Shown one piece after another: positions 9,465-19,155 of a stretch of DNA of 25,315 bases (positions within the stretch are counted from its first letter, which is position 1; the number at the start of each line of letters is the position of its first letter). Below the pieces are notes generated by a model. It made no database searches. It had not been told where the DNA came from and saw only the letters and a program-made list of their open reading frames with translations. The position numbers and the translations under genes are program-made. Source of the stretch: Isoetes engelmannii (lineage: Eukaryota; Streptophyta; Lycopodiopsida; Isoetales; Isoetaceae); contig JAANSK020162224.1 in NCBI GenBank assembly GCA_011763485.2, forward strand, positions 1 to 25,315, written 5' to 3'.

Positions 9465-10345
9465 ATACGTTGCTCTTGGAAATGAGCCATTTCTTAAAGC
9501 ATAATATGGAACTTTTGAGAACGTGACGTTGCCAATGTTAAAGAATCTTAACAGAGCACTGGAAAAAGGTAATCTTGATGATCAGGTGAAGGCCACTGGT
9601 ACTTCTGAATGCAGATGTTTTATGCAATGGTAAATCAGGATTGCCCTATTTAGCTCTGATATGAGGTCTACCATGCAGGGCATTGTTGAATAGGCATGCT
9701 GCAGCATTTATAATAAACATCTACCCCTTTCTCAGCCTGCAGCAGGACCCTAACTTTCCTCGGGAATTCACATTCTTTGACAGTTTTGCTAATGCCCTGG
9801 TTGATAGTGGTGGCCATGTCTATAACCATGTATTTGATGCCAACTTTGATCTTCTAGTGAATGGATTGGCAGGTATTGGATTTCCTAACATAAGCATTAT
9901 TGTTGGTGAGGTAGGTTGCCTTACAGATGGCACCACATATGCCACCATACAAAATGCTCGTAGATGTAACCAAGAGCTCATAAAGCATGCTAGACAGGGA
10001 ACTCCTATGAGACCAGGATGTTGGTTTGGTCTGATTGATGAAGATGCCAAAAGCATTCTTCCTGGAAATTTTGATCTTCCTGTAAATTTTGTGGCATTGG
10101 GCCATCTATTCCTTTGAAGGGCATTTGTGGAGCAAGTACCCCCTTGATTTATTAGGACAAAGGAATGCCAGCTTGATAAATGCGGCAGAGGCTAAATACT
10201 TGCCATCTAGGTGAACAAGAGTGCGGATGCTGTGAACCCAACAAGAAGTGTTGAATATGCTTGCCAATATGCTGATTCCTTTAATATCCAGCTTGCCTTG
10301 AATGCTTATTTCTTCTTCTTCAGATGCTATATCTTCTATTCATCC
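9465..10345 (+). pseudogene. GH17 beta-1,3-glucanase with CBM43 start, decayed
   Basis: An intron acceptor (TCTGACAG, ending 9464) precedes YVALGNEPFLKA, the GH17 motif carrying the acid/base Glu. A TAA follows at 9502-9504, then FENVTLPMLKNLNRALEKGN and, after a frameshift near 9598, NADVLCNGKSGLP. The frame from 9683 reads IINIYPFLSLQQDPNFPREF, VFDANFDLLVNGLAGIGFPN and SIIVGEVG, where the last Glu is the expected nucleophile. The normal WPTDG after it has become CLTDG. Next come GLIDEDAKSILPGNF, a shift near 10095, HWAIYSFEGHLWSKYPLDLL and KYLPSR. After a further shift, ADAVNPTRSVEYACQYAD is the N-terminal part of a CBM43/X8 module. The N-terminal exons, signal peptide and CBM43 C-terminus are missing. 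An active copy would be a secreted or wall/GPI-anchored callose hydrolase; this copy cannot work. Confidence 0.85.
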
Positions 10346-10909
10346 TACATCATGTAAATCATCATCCACAATCACGTGTATCAGTGCCATCCGTTGTCAG
10401 ATGCCTTTTCTTCCTGTGACTATTTGTATTTTTAGATTTGACTCATATCCTTTCCTCATACATAAGATGGTGCAAACAGGGTCTAGAATTCGCCCAGAGT
10501 CTTGTGCTTGGATCATGTAGTCCGAGCATAAACATAGTGGGACCTTTGAAAGGGGGTTGCTTAGAAAGGCTGTGGCAATGCATGCGGCAGACGCTCGAAC
10601 TTGGCAAGCTGTTGAATGAGGGTGGCTATGGTAGGAACGTCTCTTGTACTAGGCTTATTTTTTTTGTTATTTTTCTTTCAAGCAAATACAGCTCATGTGG
10701 TGATGATTCAAGATTAAAGGCTTTGACATTCTCACACCCACAACTTGAATGCTTTTATCATTCTCATGCATACATACGAAACATATTTCAGTTAACCAAA
10801 GAATAGACTAAGCTATGATATCTTCATCATACAACCTGATAAGAGGCGGCTGCTGCTTTGGTTTCAGAATACAGACCCGATATCCTTATGTCAGAAACTA
10901 GCCATTCCT
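10346..10909. other. No gene seen
   Basis: Contains the 3' flank of the glucanase remnant and of the minus-strand CBM20 gene. One reading at 10595-10635 (LELGKLLNEGGYG) resembles a kinase glycine loop but stands alone. A T-rich stretch lies at 10655-10680. The polyadenylation region of the CBM20 gene should lie just below 10910 on the minus strand; I see no definite signal. Confidence 0.35.
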
Positions 10910-13900
10910 TCAGGACTTTTCATCAATCTTCAAAAGCCCAAAACTTTTTAAAAGATTAGATAATGCCTTCACACTCCAAGCTATATCTTTTTGTATTAAA
11001 GGTTGAGGTGGGCTGCTAACATCCTCAACATTTTTTGGTCCCTCTCTTGTCTTACATAAAATATCCTCTTCGATGTATTTGACCTTTGAGGCAGAGGATG
11101 ATTCTTCTTGATCTAATATCTCATCTTGCACGATGGAAGAGGTCAAGTTGTCATGGATGCCTAAAAACCTTGTCTCCCCTGTGGTAGAGCTTGTGACATC
11201 TTCTTGTTGAATACCGAGGTTTAATTGCTCCTGAATTTCATGGTTGGGTAAGTTACATTGTACCTGTTCCATATTCTCCATNNNNNNNNNNNNNNNNNNN
11301 NNNNNNNNNNNNNNNNNNNNNNNNNNNNNNNNNNNNNNNNNNNNNNNNNNNNNNNNNNNNNNNNNNNNNNNNNNNNNNNNNATTAGAGTAGTGAGCAGAT
11401 TCATCCAAACTAAATTGACCTTCCAAACTTTGTGTACTGCATAATTCTTCCTCCCCTATAGCAACATTTCCATTTGATGAACCAAGATGGTCTTCTGTGG
11501 TAAAGCTTGTGACATCTTCTTGTTGAATACCAAGGTTTAATTGCTCCTGGATTTCATGGTTGGGTAAGTTACATTGTACCTGTTCCATATTCTCCATATT
11601 AGAGTAGTGAGCAGATTCATCCAAACTAAATTGACCTTCCAAACTTTGTGTACTGCATAATTCTTCCTCCCCTACAACAACATTTCCATTTGATGAACCA
11701 AGATGGTCTTCTACCTCAGGGATGACCTGTGTTTTTAAATTTGCGTATTCATCAAAGTCCCAAGACTGTGAAACTGTCAAGGAGTATAAATTATTATGGG
11801 CTATAAACACGCGATTTGGGCCTGACTGCCATTCAACCGTATGTGGATCTCTAATAAGTAAAATCTTGTATTCGAACCTTTTAGCTTGTGGCAATTCCTG
11901 AGCCAATAAAAATTCACAATCAGTGCATTTATTCATTGACCTAGCAAACTCTAAAATGGGCATGGAACTTACTATGTCTACACTCCATATATGGCCATCA
12001 GACGATGCCATAGGTACGCCTAAGGATGCTTCCCATGCACCTAGTTCTGGAGTATCACCCACTACGCTGAAACTCTGGCCAAAGCTACATTCCTTCTGCA
12101 ATACAAATCTCACACTCCAAGCTATATCCTTTTGTACTAAAGATGGAGGCAGGATACCCTCAACATTTTTGGATCCCTCTCTTGTCTTAGAAACAGTCTC
12201 CTCTTCAATGTACCTGACCTTCGATGATTCTTCTTGATCTAATGTCTCATCCTGCACGATGATATCCTCAACATTTTTCGATCCCTCTCTTGTCTTAGAA
12301 ACAGTCTCGTCTTCACTGTACTTGACCTCTGATGATTCTTCTTGATCTAATGTCTCATCCCGCACGATGGAAGAGGCCAATTTGTCATGGATGCCTAAAA
12401 CCCCTGTCTCCCTTGTGGTAGAGCTTGCGATGATATCTTCTTGTTGAATACCAAGCTTTAATTGCTCCTGCATTTCATGGTTTGATAAGTTACATTGTAC
12501 CTGTTAATGGAAAGGTTATCATGCAGATTACAAAAACCTCGAAAAAAACCTTAATTCTCAATCCTGAAATCCTTACCTCTAATGCTAAAACTCTAGTGTC
12601 TTCCGTATTCTCCATATCAGAGTAGTGAGCAGATTCATCCAAACTAAATTGACCTTCCAAACCCTGTTTACTGCATAATTCTTCCTGCCCTATAGCAACA
12701 TTTCCGTTTGATGAATCAAGATGGTCTCCTTCCTCAGGCATGACCTGTGTTTTTAAATTTGCATATTCATCAAAATCCCAAGACTGTGAGACTGTCAAGG
12801 AGAAATTATTATGGGTTATAAACACGCGATTTGGGCCTGGCTGCCATTCAACTGTATGTGGATCTCTAATAAGTAAAAACTTGTATTCGAACCTTTTACC
12901 TTGTGGCAATTCCTGAGCCAATAACGATTCACAATCAGTGCATTTATCCATTGACCTAGCAATCTCTGAAATGAAAAACATAGGCATGGAACTTACTAAG
13001 TCTACACTCCATATATGGCCATCAGACCATGTCATAGGTACGCCTGAGGATGCATCCCATGCACCTAATTCTGGACTATCACCCACTACGCTGAAACTCT
13101 GGCCAAAGTTGCATTCCTTTCGCAATATAAATTTCACACTCCGAGCTATATCCTTTTCTAATAAAGATTGAGGCGGGCTGCTAATATCCCCAAAATTTTT
13201 TGATCCCTCTCTTGTCTTAGAAACAGTCTCCTCTTCAATGTATTTGACCTTTGATGATTCTTCTTGATCTAATGTCTCATCCTGCATGACGGAAGAGGCC
13301 AATTTGTCATGGATGCATAAAAACCTTGTCTGCCTTGTGGTAGAGCTTGTGATGACATTGAATACCGAGCTTTATTTGCTCCTGATAAAAAATGCCTTGA
13401 GAAAAATCTTCATTCTCAATCCTGAAAATCCTTACCTCTAATGCAGATTCATCCAAACTATATTGACCTTCCAAACTTTGTGTACTGCGTAATTCTTCCT
13501 CCCCTGTAGCAACATTTCCATTTGATGAATCAACGTGGTCTTCTTCCTCGGGGATGACCTGTGTTTTTAAATTTGTGTATTCATCAAAATCCCAAGGCTG
13601 TGGAACTGTTAAAAAGCATAAATTATTATGGGTTATAAATACCCGATTTGGGCCTGGCTGCCATTCAACTGTACGTTGATCTCTAATAAGTAAAAATTTG
13701 TATTCGAACCTTTTACCTTGTGGCAAGTCCTGACCCAATAAAAATTCACAATCAGTGCATTTGACCATTGACCTAGCAATCTCTGAAATGAAAAAAGTAG
13801 GCATGGAACTCACTAAGTCTACACTCCATATGTGACCATCAGACCATGTCATAGGTACGCCTGAGGATGCTTCCCATGCACCTAATTCCGGAGTATCACC

Positions 13901-14703
13901 CACTACGCTGAAACTCTGGCCAAAGCTACATTCCTTTTGCAATACAAATTTCACTTTTGTCGTTTTTAAACCTTTAAAAGACAATATATTACCAGACTAT
14001 TCATCATAAGCAAAGGCCAATTTGTTTTAGGACAGAGAACAAACTTAGCACTCCACTATATAAATTAACAACAAGAGTTGAGTGTGTTATTCCTACATAT
14101 GCCTGTGAATTTCTGCTTTTATGTCCCAACTTGTTCTTGGATTATTATTTTTCTGGCTTAGATTTTTCAGTTTATGAAAGAAAATCTCAGTCAGGGGCGA
14201 CATTAAACTACATTAGGAACACCCATATTAACTTTGATAACTCATATCGGTCATTATTTCAGGGTTCGAAGGATGATGAACAAAAGTTCATTTTGCAGAT
14301 AACTAACAAGAACAGAGAAATGAGGGAGGCATTACCTGGTTGGGGCCAGGCTCTGCCATCCTATAAATCAATAACAGTTTGTAAGCAATCTGTCAAAAAC
14401 CCTGATTTTATGAAAACATTTGCTTTGAAAGAGCCATCACTTGCAGAAAAACGAACAATTAAAAAGATTATAGGCCAGCCTCACCTCCAAAGACGAGGAT
14501 ACAATAATGGATAATCTGAATCTCGACCCTTTACGAATAGCCGGCGAGGAGTCCCCCGAAAAGCTTGGCATAGAAACCAAGCAAGTTTCTTTGAATGCTA
14601 ATCTCCAAACGGAAGCATTTTGCAACCTGGGATTTCTGCAGCTGCCATTGCGTAGTAATACACCTGAGAATTGTGAGGCGCCAAACGCCACAGCATTCTG
14701 CAT
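10910..14703 (-). CDS. Plastid-targeted protein with three tandem CBM20 starch-binding domains
   Basis: Model from the sequence, all junctions phase 0: exons 14703-14485, 13996-13814, 13729-13436, 13281-12997, 12912-12577, 12500-11973 and 11897-10910. The last exon contains the 100-N gap. With the gap closed to zero the frame holds and gives about 910 residues. Exon 1 (73 residues from the ATG) is Ser/Arg/Asn-rich with few acidic residues, like a chloroplast transit peptide, and ends at GAG|GTGAGG. Three CBM20 domains follow (roughly residues 87-190, 265-365 and 480-575), each with FGQSFSVVGD-PELGAW, SDGHIWSVD and VEWQ-GPNRVF. Acidic linkers (LDQEESS, SKTREGSKN) separate them. The C-terminus is ALSNLLKSFGLLKIDEKS. 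CBM20 binds alpha-glucan helices; single-CBM20 plastid proteins are usual in plants, so three is notable. Weak points are the acceptor of exon 2 (GATGAATAG), the choice of the 13281 acceptor for exon 4 (see findings) and the unsized gap. Confidence 0.75.
11165..11715 (-). repeat. 216-bp tandem repeat in the last exon, interrupted by the N gap
   Basis: The 72-codon unit beginning MENMEQVQCNLPNHEIQEQL and ending SLDESAHYSN occurs in tandem. The word TACCTGTTCCATATTCTCCAT on the plus strand starts at 11261 and 11577, which is 316 bp apart, or 216 bp without the 100 N. The two copies are almost identical, so the duplication is recent, and the array may have more copies hidden in the gap. Confidence 0.85.
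11282..11381. other. Assembly gap, exactly 100 N
   Basis: A run of 100 N inside the CBM20 coding sequence. The bases on either side (CTCCAT and ATTAGAG) are directly contiguous in the neighbouring repeat copy (11592-11604). The 100 is therefore a placeholder, not a length. Taking it literally breaks the reading frame. Confidence 0.95.
11745..12113 (-). other. CBM20 domain, unit 3, divergent (75-nt intron 11972-11898)
   Basis: Reads VRFVLQKECSFGQ through WDFDEY. Two signature positions are altered: the Trp of MTWSDGH is Ser (MASSDGH) and WQPGPNR is WQSGPNR. The intron has lost nine bases including the internal TTTCATTTCAG-like tract seen in units 1 and 2, but keeps GTAAGT and GGCTCAG ends and is still a multiple of three. 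Binding may be weaker than in units 1 and 2; that is inference. Confidence 0.8.
12232..12449 (-). repeat. 108-bp tandem duplication in the unit 2/3 linker
   Basis: The block encoding DETLDQEESS...SKTREGSKNVED is present twice in a row. The words AATGTCTCATC begin at 12241 and 12349, exactly 108 bp (36 codons) apart. Units 1 and 2 are joined by only one copy. The duplication is frame-neutral and lengthens an acidic linker. Confidence 0.85.
12763..13137 (-). other. CBM20 domain, unit 2 (with 84-nt intron 12996-12913)
   Basis: Reads VKFILRKECNFGQ through WDFDEY, with PELGAWDAS, MTWSDGHIW and VEWQPGPNRVF all present. The intron is GTAAGT...GGCTCAG and joins WSVDL to ELPQGKRFEYKF. This unit is complete and, with unit 1, is the best candidate for real starch binding. 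Confidence 0.85.
13577..13954 (-). other. CBM20 domain, unit 1 (with 84-nt intron 13813-13730)
   Basis: Reads VKFVLQKECSFGQ through WDFDEY. The ligand-site signatures LGAW, MTWSDGHIW and VEWQPGPNRVF are intact. The intron starts GTGAGT after GAC TTA and ends GGGTCAG before GACTTGCCACAAGG. Splicing joins WSVDL to DLPQGKRFEYKF, exactly the continuity expected of a CBM20 fold. Left unspliced it would add 28 residues without a stop. Confidence 0.85.
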
Positions 14704-14737
14704 ATTAATCAATGATAGGAATATTATATCATCTGGG

Positions 14738-14746
14738 TTTTATATA
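14738..14746 (-). promoter_or_regulatory. Possible TATA box for the CBM20 gene
   Basis: The minus strand reads TATATAAAA, 35-43 nt before the proposed ATG at 14703-14701. This is a good match to a plant TATA box, but it would leave an almost absent 5' leader. Either the true initiator is a later Met in exon 1 (for example the Met of MPSFSGDSSP) or this match is chance in AT-rich DNA. Confidence 0.3.
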
Positions 14747-15309
14747 TCTTCAGACTGCTGTGTTGTTTCTAAATCATCCACAGAATCTCGCTGCAGTGTT
14801 CTTCGGTTAAGTTTTGGGGTAGTTCCCTTCCATGGGACAATAAATTTCTTTGCCCTCTATTTTTGTTTTGCCCTCTATTTTCATGACAAATCCATGCATT
14901 TTCTATATGCCCGTTATATCCTTTTGAGTGGTACACAAGGAAGGAAAGAAGATATAAAAGCATTGGTTTTCGCTTAGAAATTATGAGTGACTGCTAATTA
15001 TCCAAATATGTAATCACGAGAATGTAGGATATGTTATTCATTCTTCTAGAACTTATCATTTCCAACTAAACATTTTCTTTAAAACTTGATTACTATATTC
15101 CCTTAAGAAAAAAGTGCCCCGTAACTATTGGCTTCGCTCTTAATTTTCGAGGGCTTATATATATCTATTATGTGAGCTGAACTTGAGAGACCCCAAGGTT
15201 GTCGAAGAATGGAGATACTTCTGAAAGAAAAGGAATAGTCTTCTTCTTTTCCAGTTAAACCACAACAACCATGCCTTGAGTAGCCATTTCTTTCCAGAAG
15301 GCCATGCAA
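14747..15309. other. Upstream region of the CBM20 gene; no gene seen
   Basis: Presumed promoter-side sequence for the minus-strand CBM20 gene. It contains a short tandem TTTGCCCTCTATTTT (near 14850 and 14868). The 156-codon plus-strand frame at 14507-14977 is antisense to the transit-peptide exon and looks like a shadow. No other feature was recognised. Confidence 0.35.
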
Positions 15310-15759
15310 CTAGATATAGTATCTACTGGGAACAGAAATCACGAGCATTTCTTTCATTTGATCCAACGCTAACTGTGTATCCCTGCATTTCAAAGCAATG
15401 TTCCAACATGCTTCAACCTGTTAACACATAGGACATACAAGAACAACATCCTCTCTCTTAATTGACCTTTGGGGCCTTATGTATAGTTTGCCAAACGAGA
15501 ACATTCAATTTATTTGGACGAGAGGGTTCTTACAAAAGAACCCTTCCCCAACCAACATATTCCATTTCTTAGGCAGCTGCAAGACATCATTGGGGTACAT
15601 GAGTTTATAACAGCTGTAATAAAAATGTCCATCTTCTGTATCTACATGGATCGAGACGAAACCACCAAATATATGTCTTTTGAACAAACAGATGTTTGAA
15701 ACAACCATATCCCAAAATTGTTTTGATATGTGGTAGCTCAAAGATGTGGTCTCAGACAT
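15310..15759 (-). CDS. Possible gene fragment, unknown product
   Basis: Two protein-like minus-strand segments lie close together. 15759-15505 reads an 84-codon stretch containing FGGFVSIHVDTEDGHFYYSC and VLQLPKKWNMLVGEGFFCKN, then a stop. 15417-15310 follows an acceptor-like GTTAACAG and reads VEACWNIALKCRDTQLALDQ, MKEMLV and a stop; its helical, ALDQM-type pattern recalls a pentatricopeptide-like repeat, but there is only one. A near-perfect hairpin (GGGTTCTT-ACAA-AAGAACCC, 15529-15548) overlaps the end of the first segment. No start context or family assignment is available. The segments may be exons of one gene, a pseudogene, or chance. Confidence 0.2.
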
Positions 15760-16203
15760 TGATCTTGGTAGATTAGCATGTGAGTTGAAGCAACGACGTA
15801 AGGATTATATGAATCTTTGCTAAAAGTAAAAGAATTATAATGACCATCTTGAATTAGGAAGCTAAATGTAGAACTAAATTCCCTTCGAGCCAAGAAGGGA
15901 TGGCTACGATTTGTCCAAAAGGGGCAGAGCCATTGTGATAAAGGGGAGGGCCATAATTCATGGGGAATACTTAAAACATCCCATGATCTTGCAACTCACG
16001 AATCGAAATTTCTTCTTGACATAAAGATGTTCTCCAATTTTGCAAATTTGGTTTCTGCTTTGTCTGCTTCCCTTCCATCCATTTGTCGGTTACATACCGC
16101 TGTGAGACCTGGTTTGCTGGTGAGATATCCCTTTTTCTTAATCTTAAGCATTGCCGCTAGATAACTTTTGGTGAATTGACAAGGACTAAAACTGTTTAAT
16201 TTT
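15760..16203. other. No firm gene
   Basis: A minus-strand stretch at 16160-15996 reads LTAVCNRQMDGREADKAETK followed by FAKLENIFMSRRNFDS and a stop. It looks coding-like (charged, varied) but is short and not recognisable. The rest holds nothing I can name. Confidence 0.25.
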
Positions 16204-16355
16204 AGTAATTTGTACAAATTTGTATCAAAGAGCCCTTTTTGCACCAATATGGTATTTGATTTTGGACTTAACAATGTATAGTAATTTGTACAAATTTGTA
16301 TCAAAGAGCCCTTTTTGCACCAATATGGTATTTGATTTTGGACTTAACAATGTAT
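16204..16355. repeat. Perfect 76-bp tandem duplication
   Basis: 16204-16279 and 16280-16355 are identical over 76 bp, beginning AGTAATTTGTACAAATTTG and ending CAATGTAT. No substitution separates the copies, so this is a recent duplication or an assembly effect. Open frames that cross it repeat the same peptide. Confidence 0.95.
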
Positions 16356-16925
16356 ATTTTTACTGGGTGACAATTACCTCACCATTTGCAGTGGTAAACT
16401 GCACAAGCCTACGAACATAATACAAAAATAATGCAAGTGAAATATGAATACTTTGAGTTATATCATATATTCTCAGTTGAATAAGTACAAGAGCCTACAA
16501 GGCTATAACCAATATGATACAATCGCAGAAGAATATATGCAGGGCCCAAAGCGCAAATGAAGAACAAGAGAACACGAACAAGAAGGCTCGAGACTGCTGA
16601 CCAGATCATGAGCAAGAGCTAGACACAAAAGAAGCCCATGACTGGCGTTGAAGGAAAACGGTCTCTACAACCATGGGCCATCTCTATATATAGCGCCTTA
16701 TTGCATAAACTCCAATTGTGCATGCTCGCCACTTGGCATAAGTCTGTGCCACTTGGCAGCCATGCATGATGCCACTTTATGCTCTATGCCATCTAGTATA
16801 CCATAACAAGAGCAAATGATAATGGAAACTCAAAGATATGACCATAATCCGTTTGGTACATATGAATAGTTGCAACCAGAATGCCAAAACTTCTTCAATA
16901 TAAGCTTTTTGCATAAGCCTCGGTG
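16356..16925. other. No gene seen
   Basis: Contains a run of short related words (GCCACTTGGCATAAG, GCCACTTGGCAGCC, GATGCCACTTTATGC) at 16729-16780 and a TATATATAG near 16685. No coding signal or RNA gene was recognised. Confidence 0.35.
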
Positions 16926-17170
16926 GTATTGTACAAATTCATGTATTCTATATAGTTTCTTGATTCTTCTGGCATATTTGTTGTATTCTATTCCTTGTTT
17001 TTCTATTAACTTGGTGGCATTGTACATGTTCATGTATTCTATTAGTTTTGTGATTCTTCTGGCGTATTTGTTGTGTTCTATCTCGTAGTTTTCTAGTATC
17101 ATGCATGTATTTTATATAGTTGCTCTCGTATATCTTGTGTTCCATTTTTTGGTTTTGTAGTATCTTGCAC
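16926..17170. repeat. Degenerate 80-90-bp tandem repeat
   Basis: Three decaying copies start near 16928, 17018 and 17097, sharing TTGTACA/TGTTCATGTATTCTAT, TTCTTCTGGCRTATTTGTTG and TTTCTA blocks. Lys/Asn/Ile-rich frames on the minus strand arise from the repeat and are not called as genes. Confidence 0.6.
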
Positions 17171-17389
17171 GTAGATTTGTGGCATATAGTAGATGAAGTT
17201 TGAGGCAATACAGAAACTACAGCTGCCCTCGGATATTTGCATGAGGTATTTATGCAGAACATTAAGAATCCTCTGCCTATTAGTCGTCTTGTATTTCAAG
17301 GTACAATTACTATCATTATCCGATAGATCTGCATTCGTAATTCCACCTCTGTCCGCTGATGGAATTCTTCCTTTCCAACAAGAATCCCA
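17171..17389. other. Left flank of the large inverted repeat; no gene
   Basis: Unique-looking sequence with no recognised coding content. A minus-strand open stretch (17437-17099) runs through it and into the inverted repeat, which argues against it being one real exon. The inverted-repeat homology begins abruptly at AACAATGATG (17389/17390). Confidence 0.4.
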
Positions 17390-18554
17390 AACAATGATGA
17401 TTTTAGTGGCATCATTCCTCGTATTTTTATAGTTCATAAGGCGATACTTTTAGGACCAAGGAAATTTTCAAAGGCGATAAATAATACCTACATAAGAACT
17501 TTTGTAGTATTTGTGGCGATAAAAAATTACCAAAAAAGAAAAGCGATAGTCCTTGTGGCGATGCTAATAGCTTAAACATCGTGGACGCATGAACCATTGT
17601 GCATGGAATTCGAGTGTCACAAAATTTAAGTATACCTCATTGACATGTCATTTCCACCTTATTGCCATATCCAAGCCAAATGAAGTTCAATCAAGTAGAA
17701 AAAATCAATCCAAGTCAAGTACGTCAAGTAAAAAACAATTGAGCCAAGTCAGAGAATTGGTTGTCATTGTGATTGTAGTATGTCACCTCAGTCATCATGT
17801 AAGTGCCACCTCACTACCACAAGGGAATTTTAATCACTTATATTGGGCTAGACATATTTCTTGTTTAATCAAACAATCTCCTTGAAATAAAATACAACTC
17901 AATTAGCATAGCCATATAAGTTGCAATTAATCCAATATCTCAATTTCAATGGTTTTTTCAATATTATAGACCGTTTATGTATTTTTTCATCTTCAAAGCT
18001 TATCAAATCGTCATTTCAAAAGTGCATAATTCACCGCAAATCTTCAAAATATATTTTTTCATCTTCAAAGCTTATCAAAATGGTCATTTCAAAATTGAAC
18101 TACTCATCCGGTTTTGGTTCAGGCACTGTTAATTTGGATTCGAGTCAAACCCTATTCATCTTAATGTTCGTAACTCCATAGCTTAGAGTCTGAATGCGAA
18201 CAAATGAATCCGACCTGCTGCTAAGATACATTGGAAGATAGTAGAAAAAAGATCATAGAAATGAATCTGACTTGTTTCACGGTGCATGCATTATGATTGC
18301 TTCTACCTGCATGCATGCTGATTACACATAATTTCTCTGTAAGGTTTTCTTTATGCAACTGTGGTAAGATTTTCTTTATACAGAACTTCCGTAATATCTC
18401 ACCTGTAAGGTTTTCTTCCTCACAACTTCAACTTCGACTTCTACATCTAACCTATTAAATTTGCTTATTCAGAGCATGTTAATATGAGAACAGACACAAG
18501 CTAAATATGAGAACATAAAAAATATGAGAAGCCTATCAGCCTATGTCTTCTTAC

Positions 18555-18572
18555 GCTAATAGCGCTATTAGC
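18555..18572. other. Perfect 18-bp palindrome, left arm only
   Basis: GCTAATAGCGCTATTAGC is perfectly self-complementary. The matching place in the right arm (near 22720-22735) lacks it and reads GATAGGCTGTTAGC, so the arms differ here by loss or gain of one half. Confidence 0.7.
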
Positions 18573-19155
18573 ATAGAAAATGTAACATAGAGGAATCATT
18601 TAAACATTTACCTTAGAGAAGCAGATCCTCTTCTGCTATTTGTAACAGCAATCACATTTAACACCCTATTATCATGAAGAAGAGCTTATTTGCATGCCTG
18701 CATCTCAACCTTTTAAGCATACTAAGTGTTCCAGATTAAGCGTGCAGATAGACTGCAAAATTGTACTTGATAGAGTAGAACTAGTTGATCGAACCATAGT
18801 AAAATGACAAGCATATAACATCTGAGGCAAAGAATCAGAGGCATCTATCCCTTGATAAGAATCTCATGCATCCATCCCATGTATAGAGGATATATACCTG
18901 TTTTCACAACTCTTTTACAAAACTAACTGGAATCCCCAATCATGCCCTTCAAACTTGTGCAAAGTCCAAGAATAAGATGTGTAACAATAGTATTTATTCA
19001 CATATTAGATAAAATATAACTCCGTTTGATGATTCCTTTCTCTTCTTACTTTGCTTCTCCTGACTAATAATACATCTTTTTCAGACTAAACGAAGAGTGC
19101 ATAAATTTTGAGTTAGGAATGGGAAGACTCCATTTTGCAGCTAAAAAAAGCAGAA

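Noticed and set aside
9820-10105. Minus-strand open frames over the glucanase remnant
   Set aside because: Antisense shadows of a clear GH17 sequence on the plus strand.
10595-10640. Kinase glycine-loop-like reading LELGKLLNEGGYG
   Set aside because: Isolated, no VAIK lysine or later kinase motif follows, and the nearby lectin-receptor fragment is on the other strand.
13730-13813. A 28-residue coding insertion within CBM20 unit 1
   Set aside because: GTGAGT and TCAG ends and the restored WSVDL-DLPQGK continuity show an intron; the same holds for units 2 and 3.
14131-14514. 127-codon plus-strand open frame
   Set aside because: It lies in the proposed first intron of the CBM20 gene, overlaps exon 1 antisense, and reads as unremarkable sequence without motifs.
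14507-14977. 156-codon plus-strand open frame over the CBM20 upstream region
   Set aside because: It is antisense to an exon with a good transit-peptide composition and a GAG|GTGAGG donor that joins in phase to the CBM20 exon; the plus frame has no family signature and a T-run-driven Phe-rich tail.
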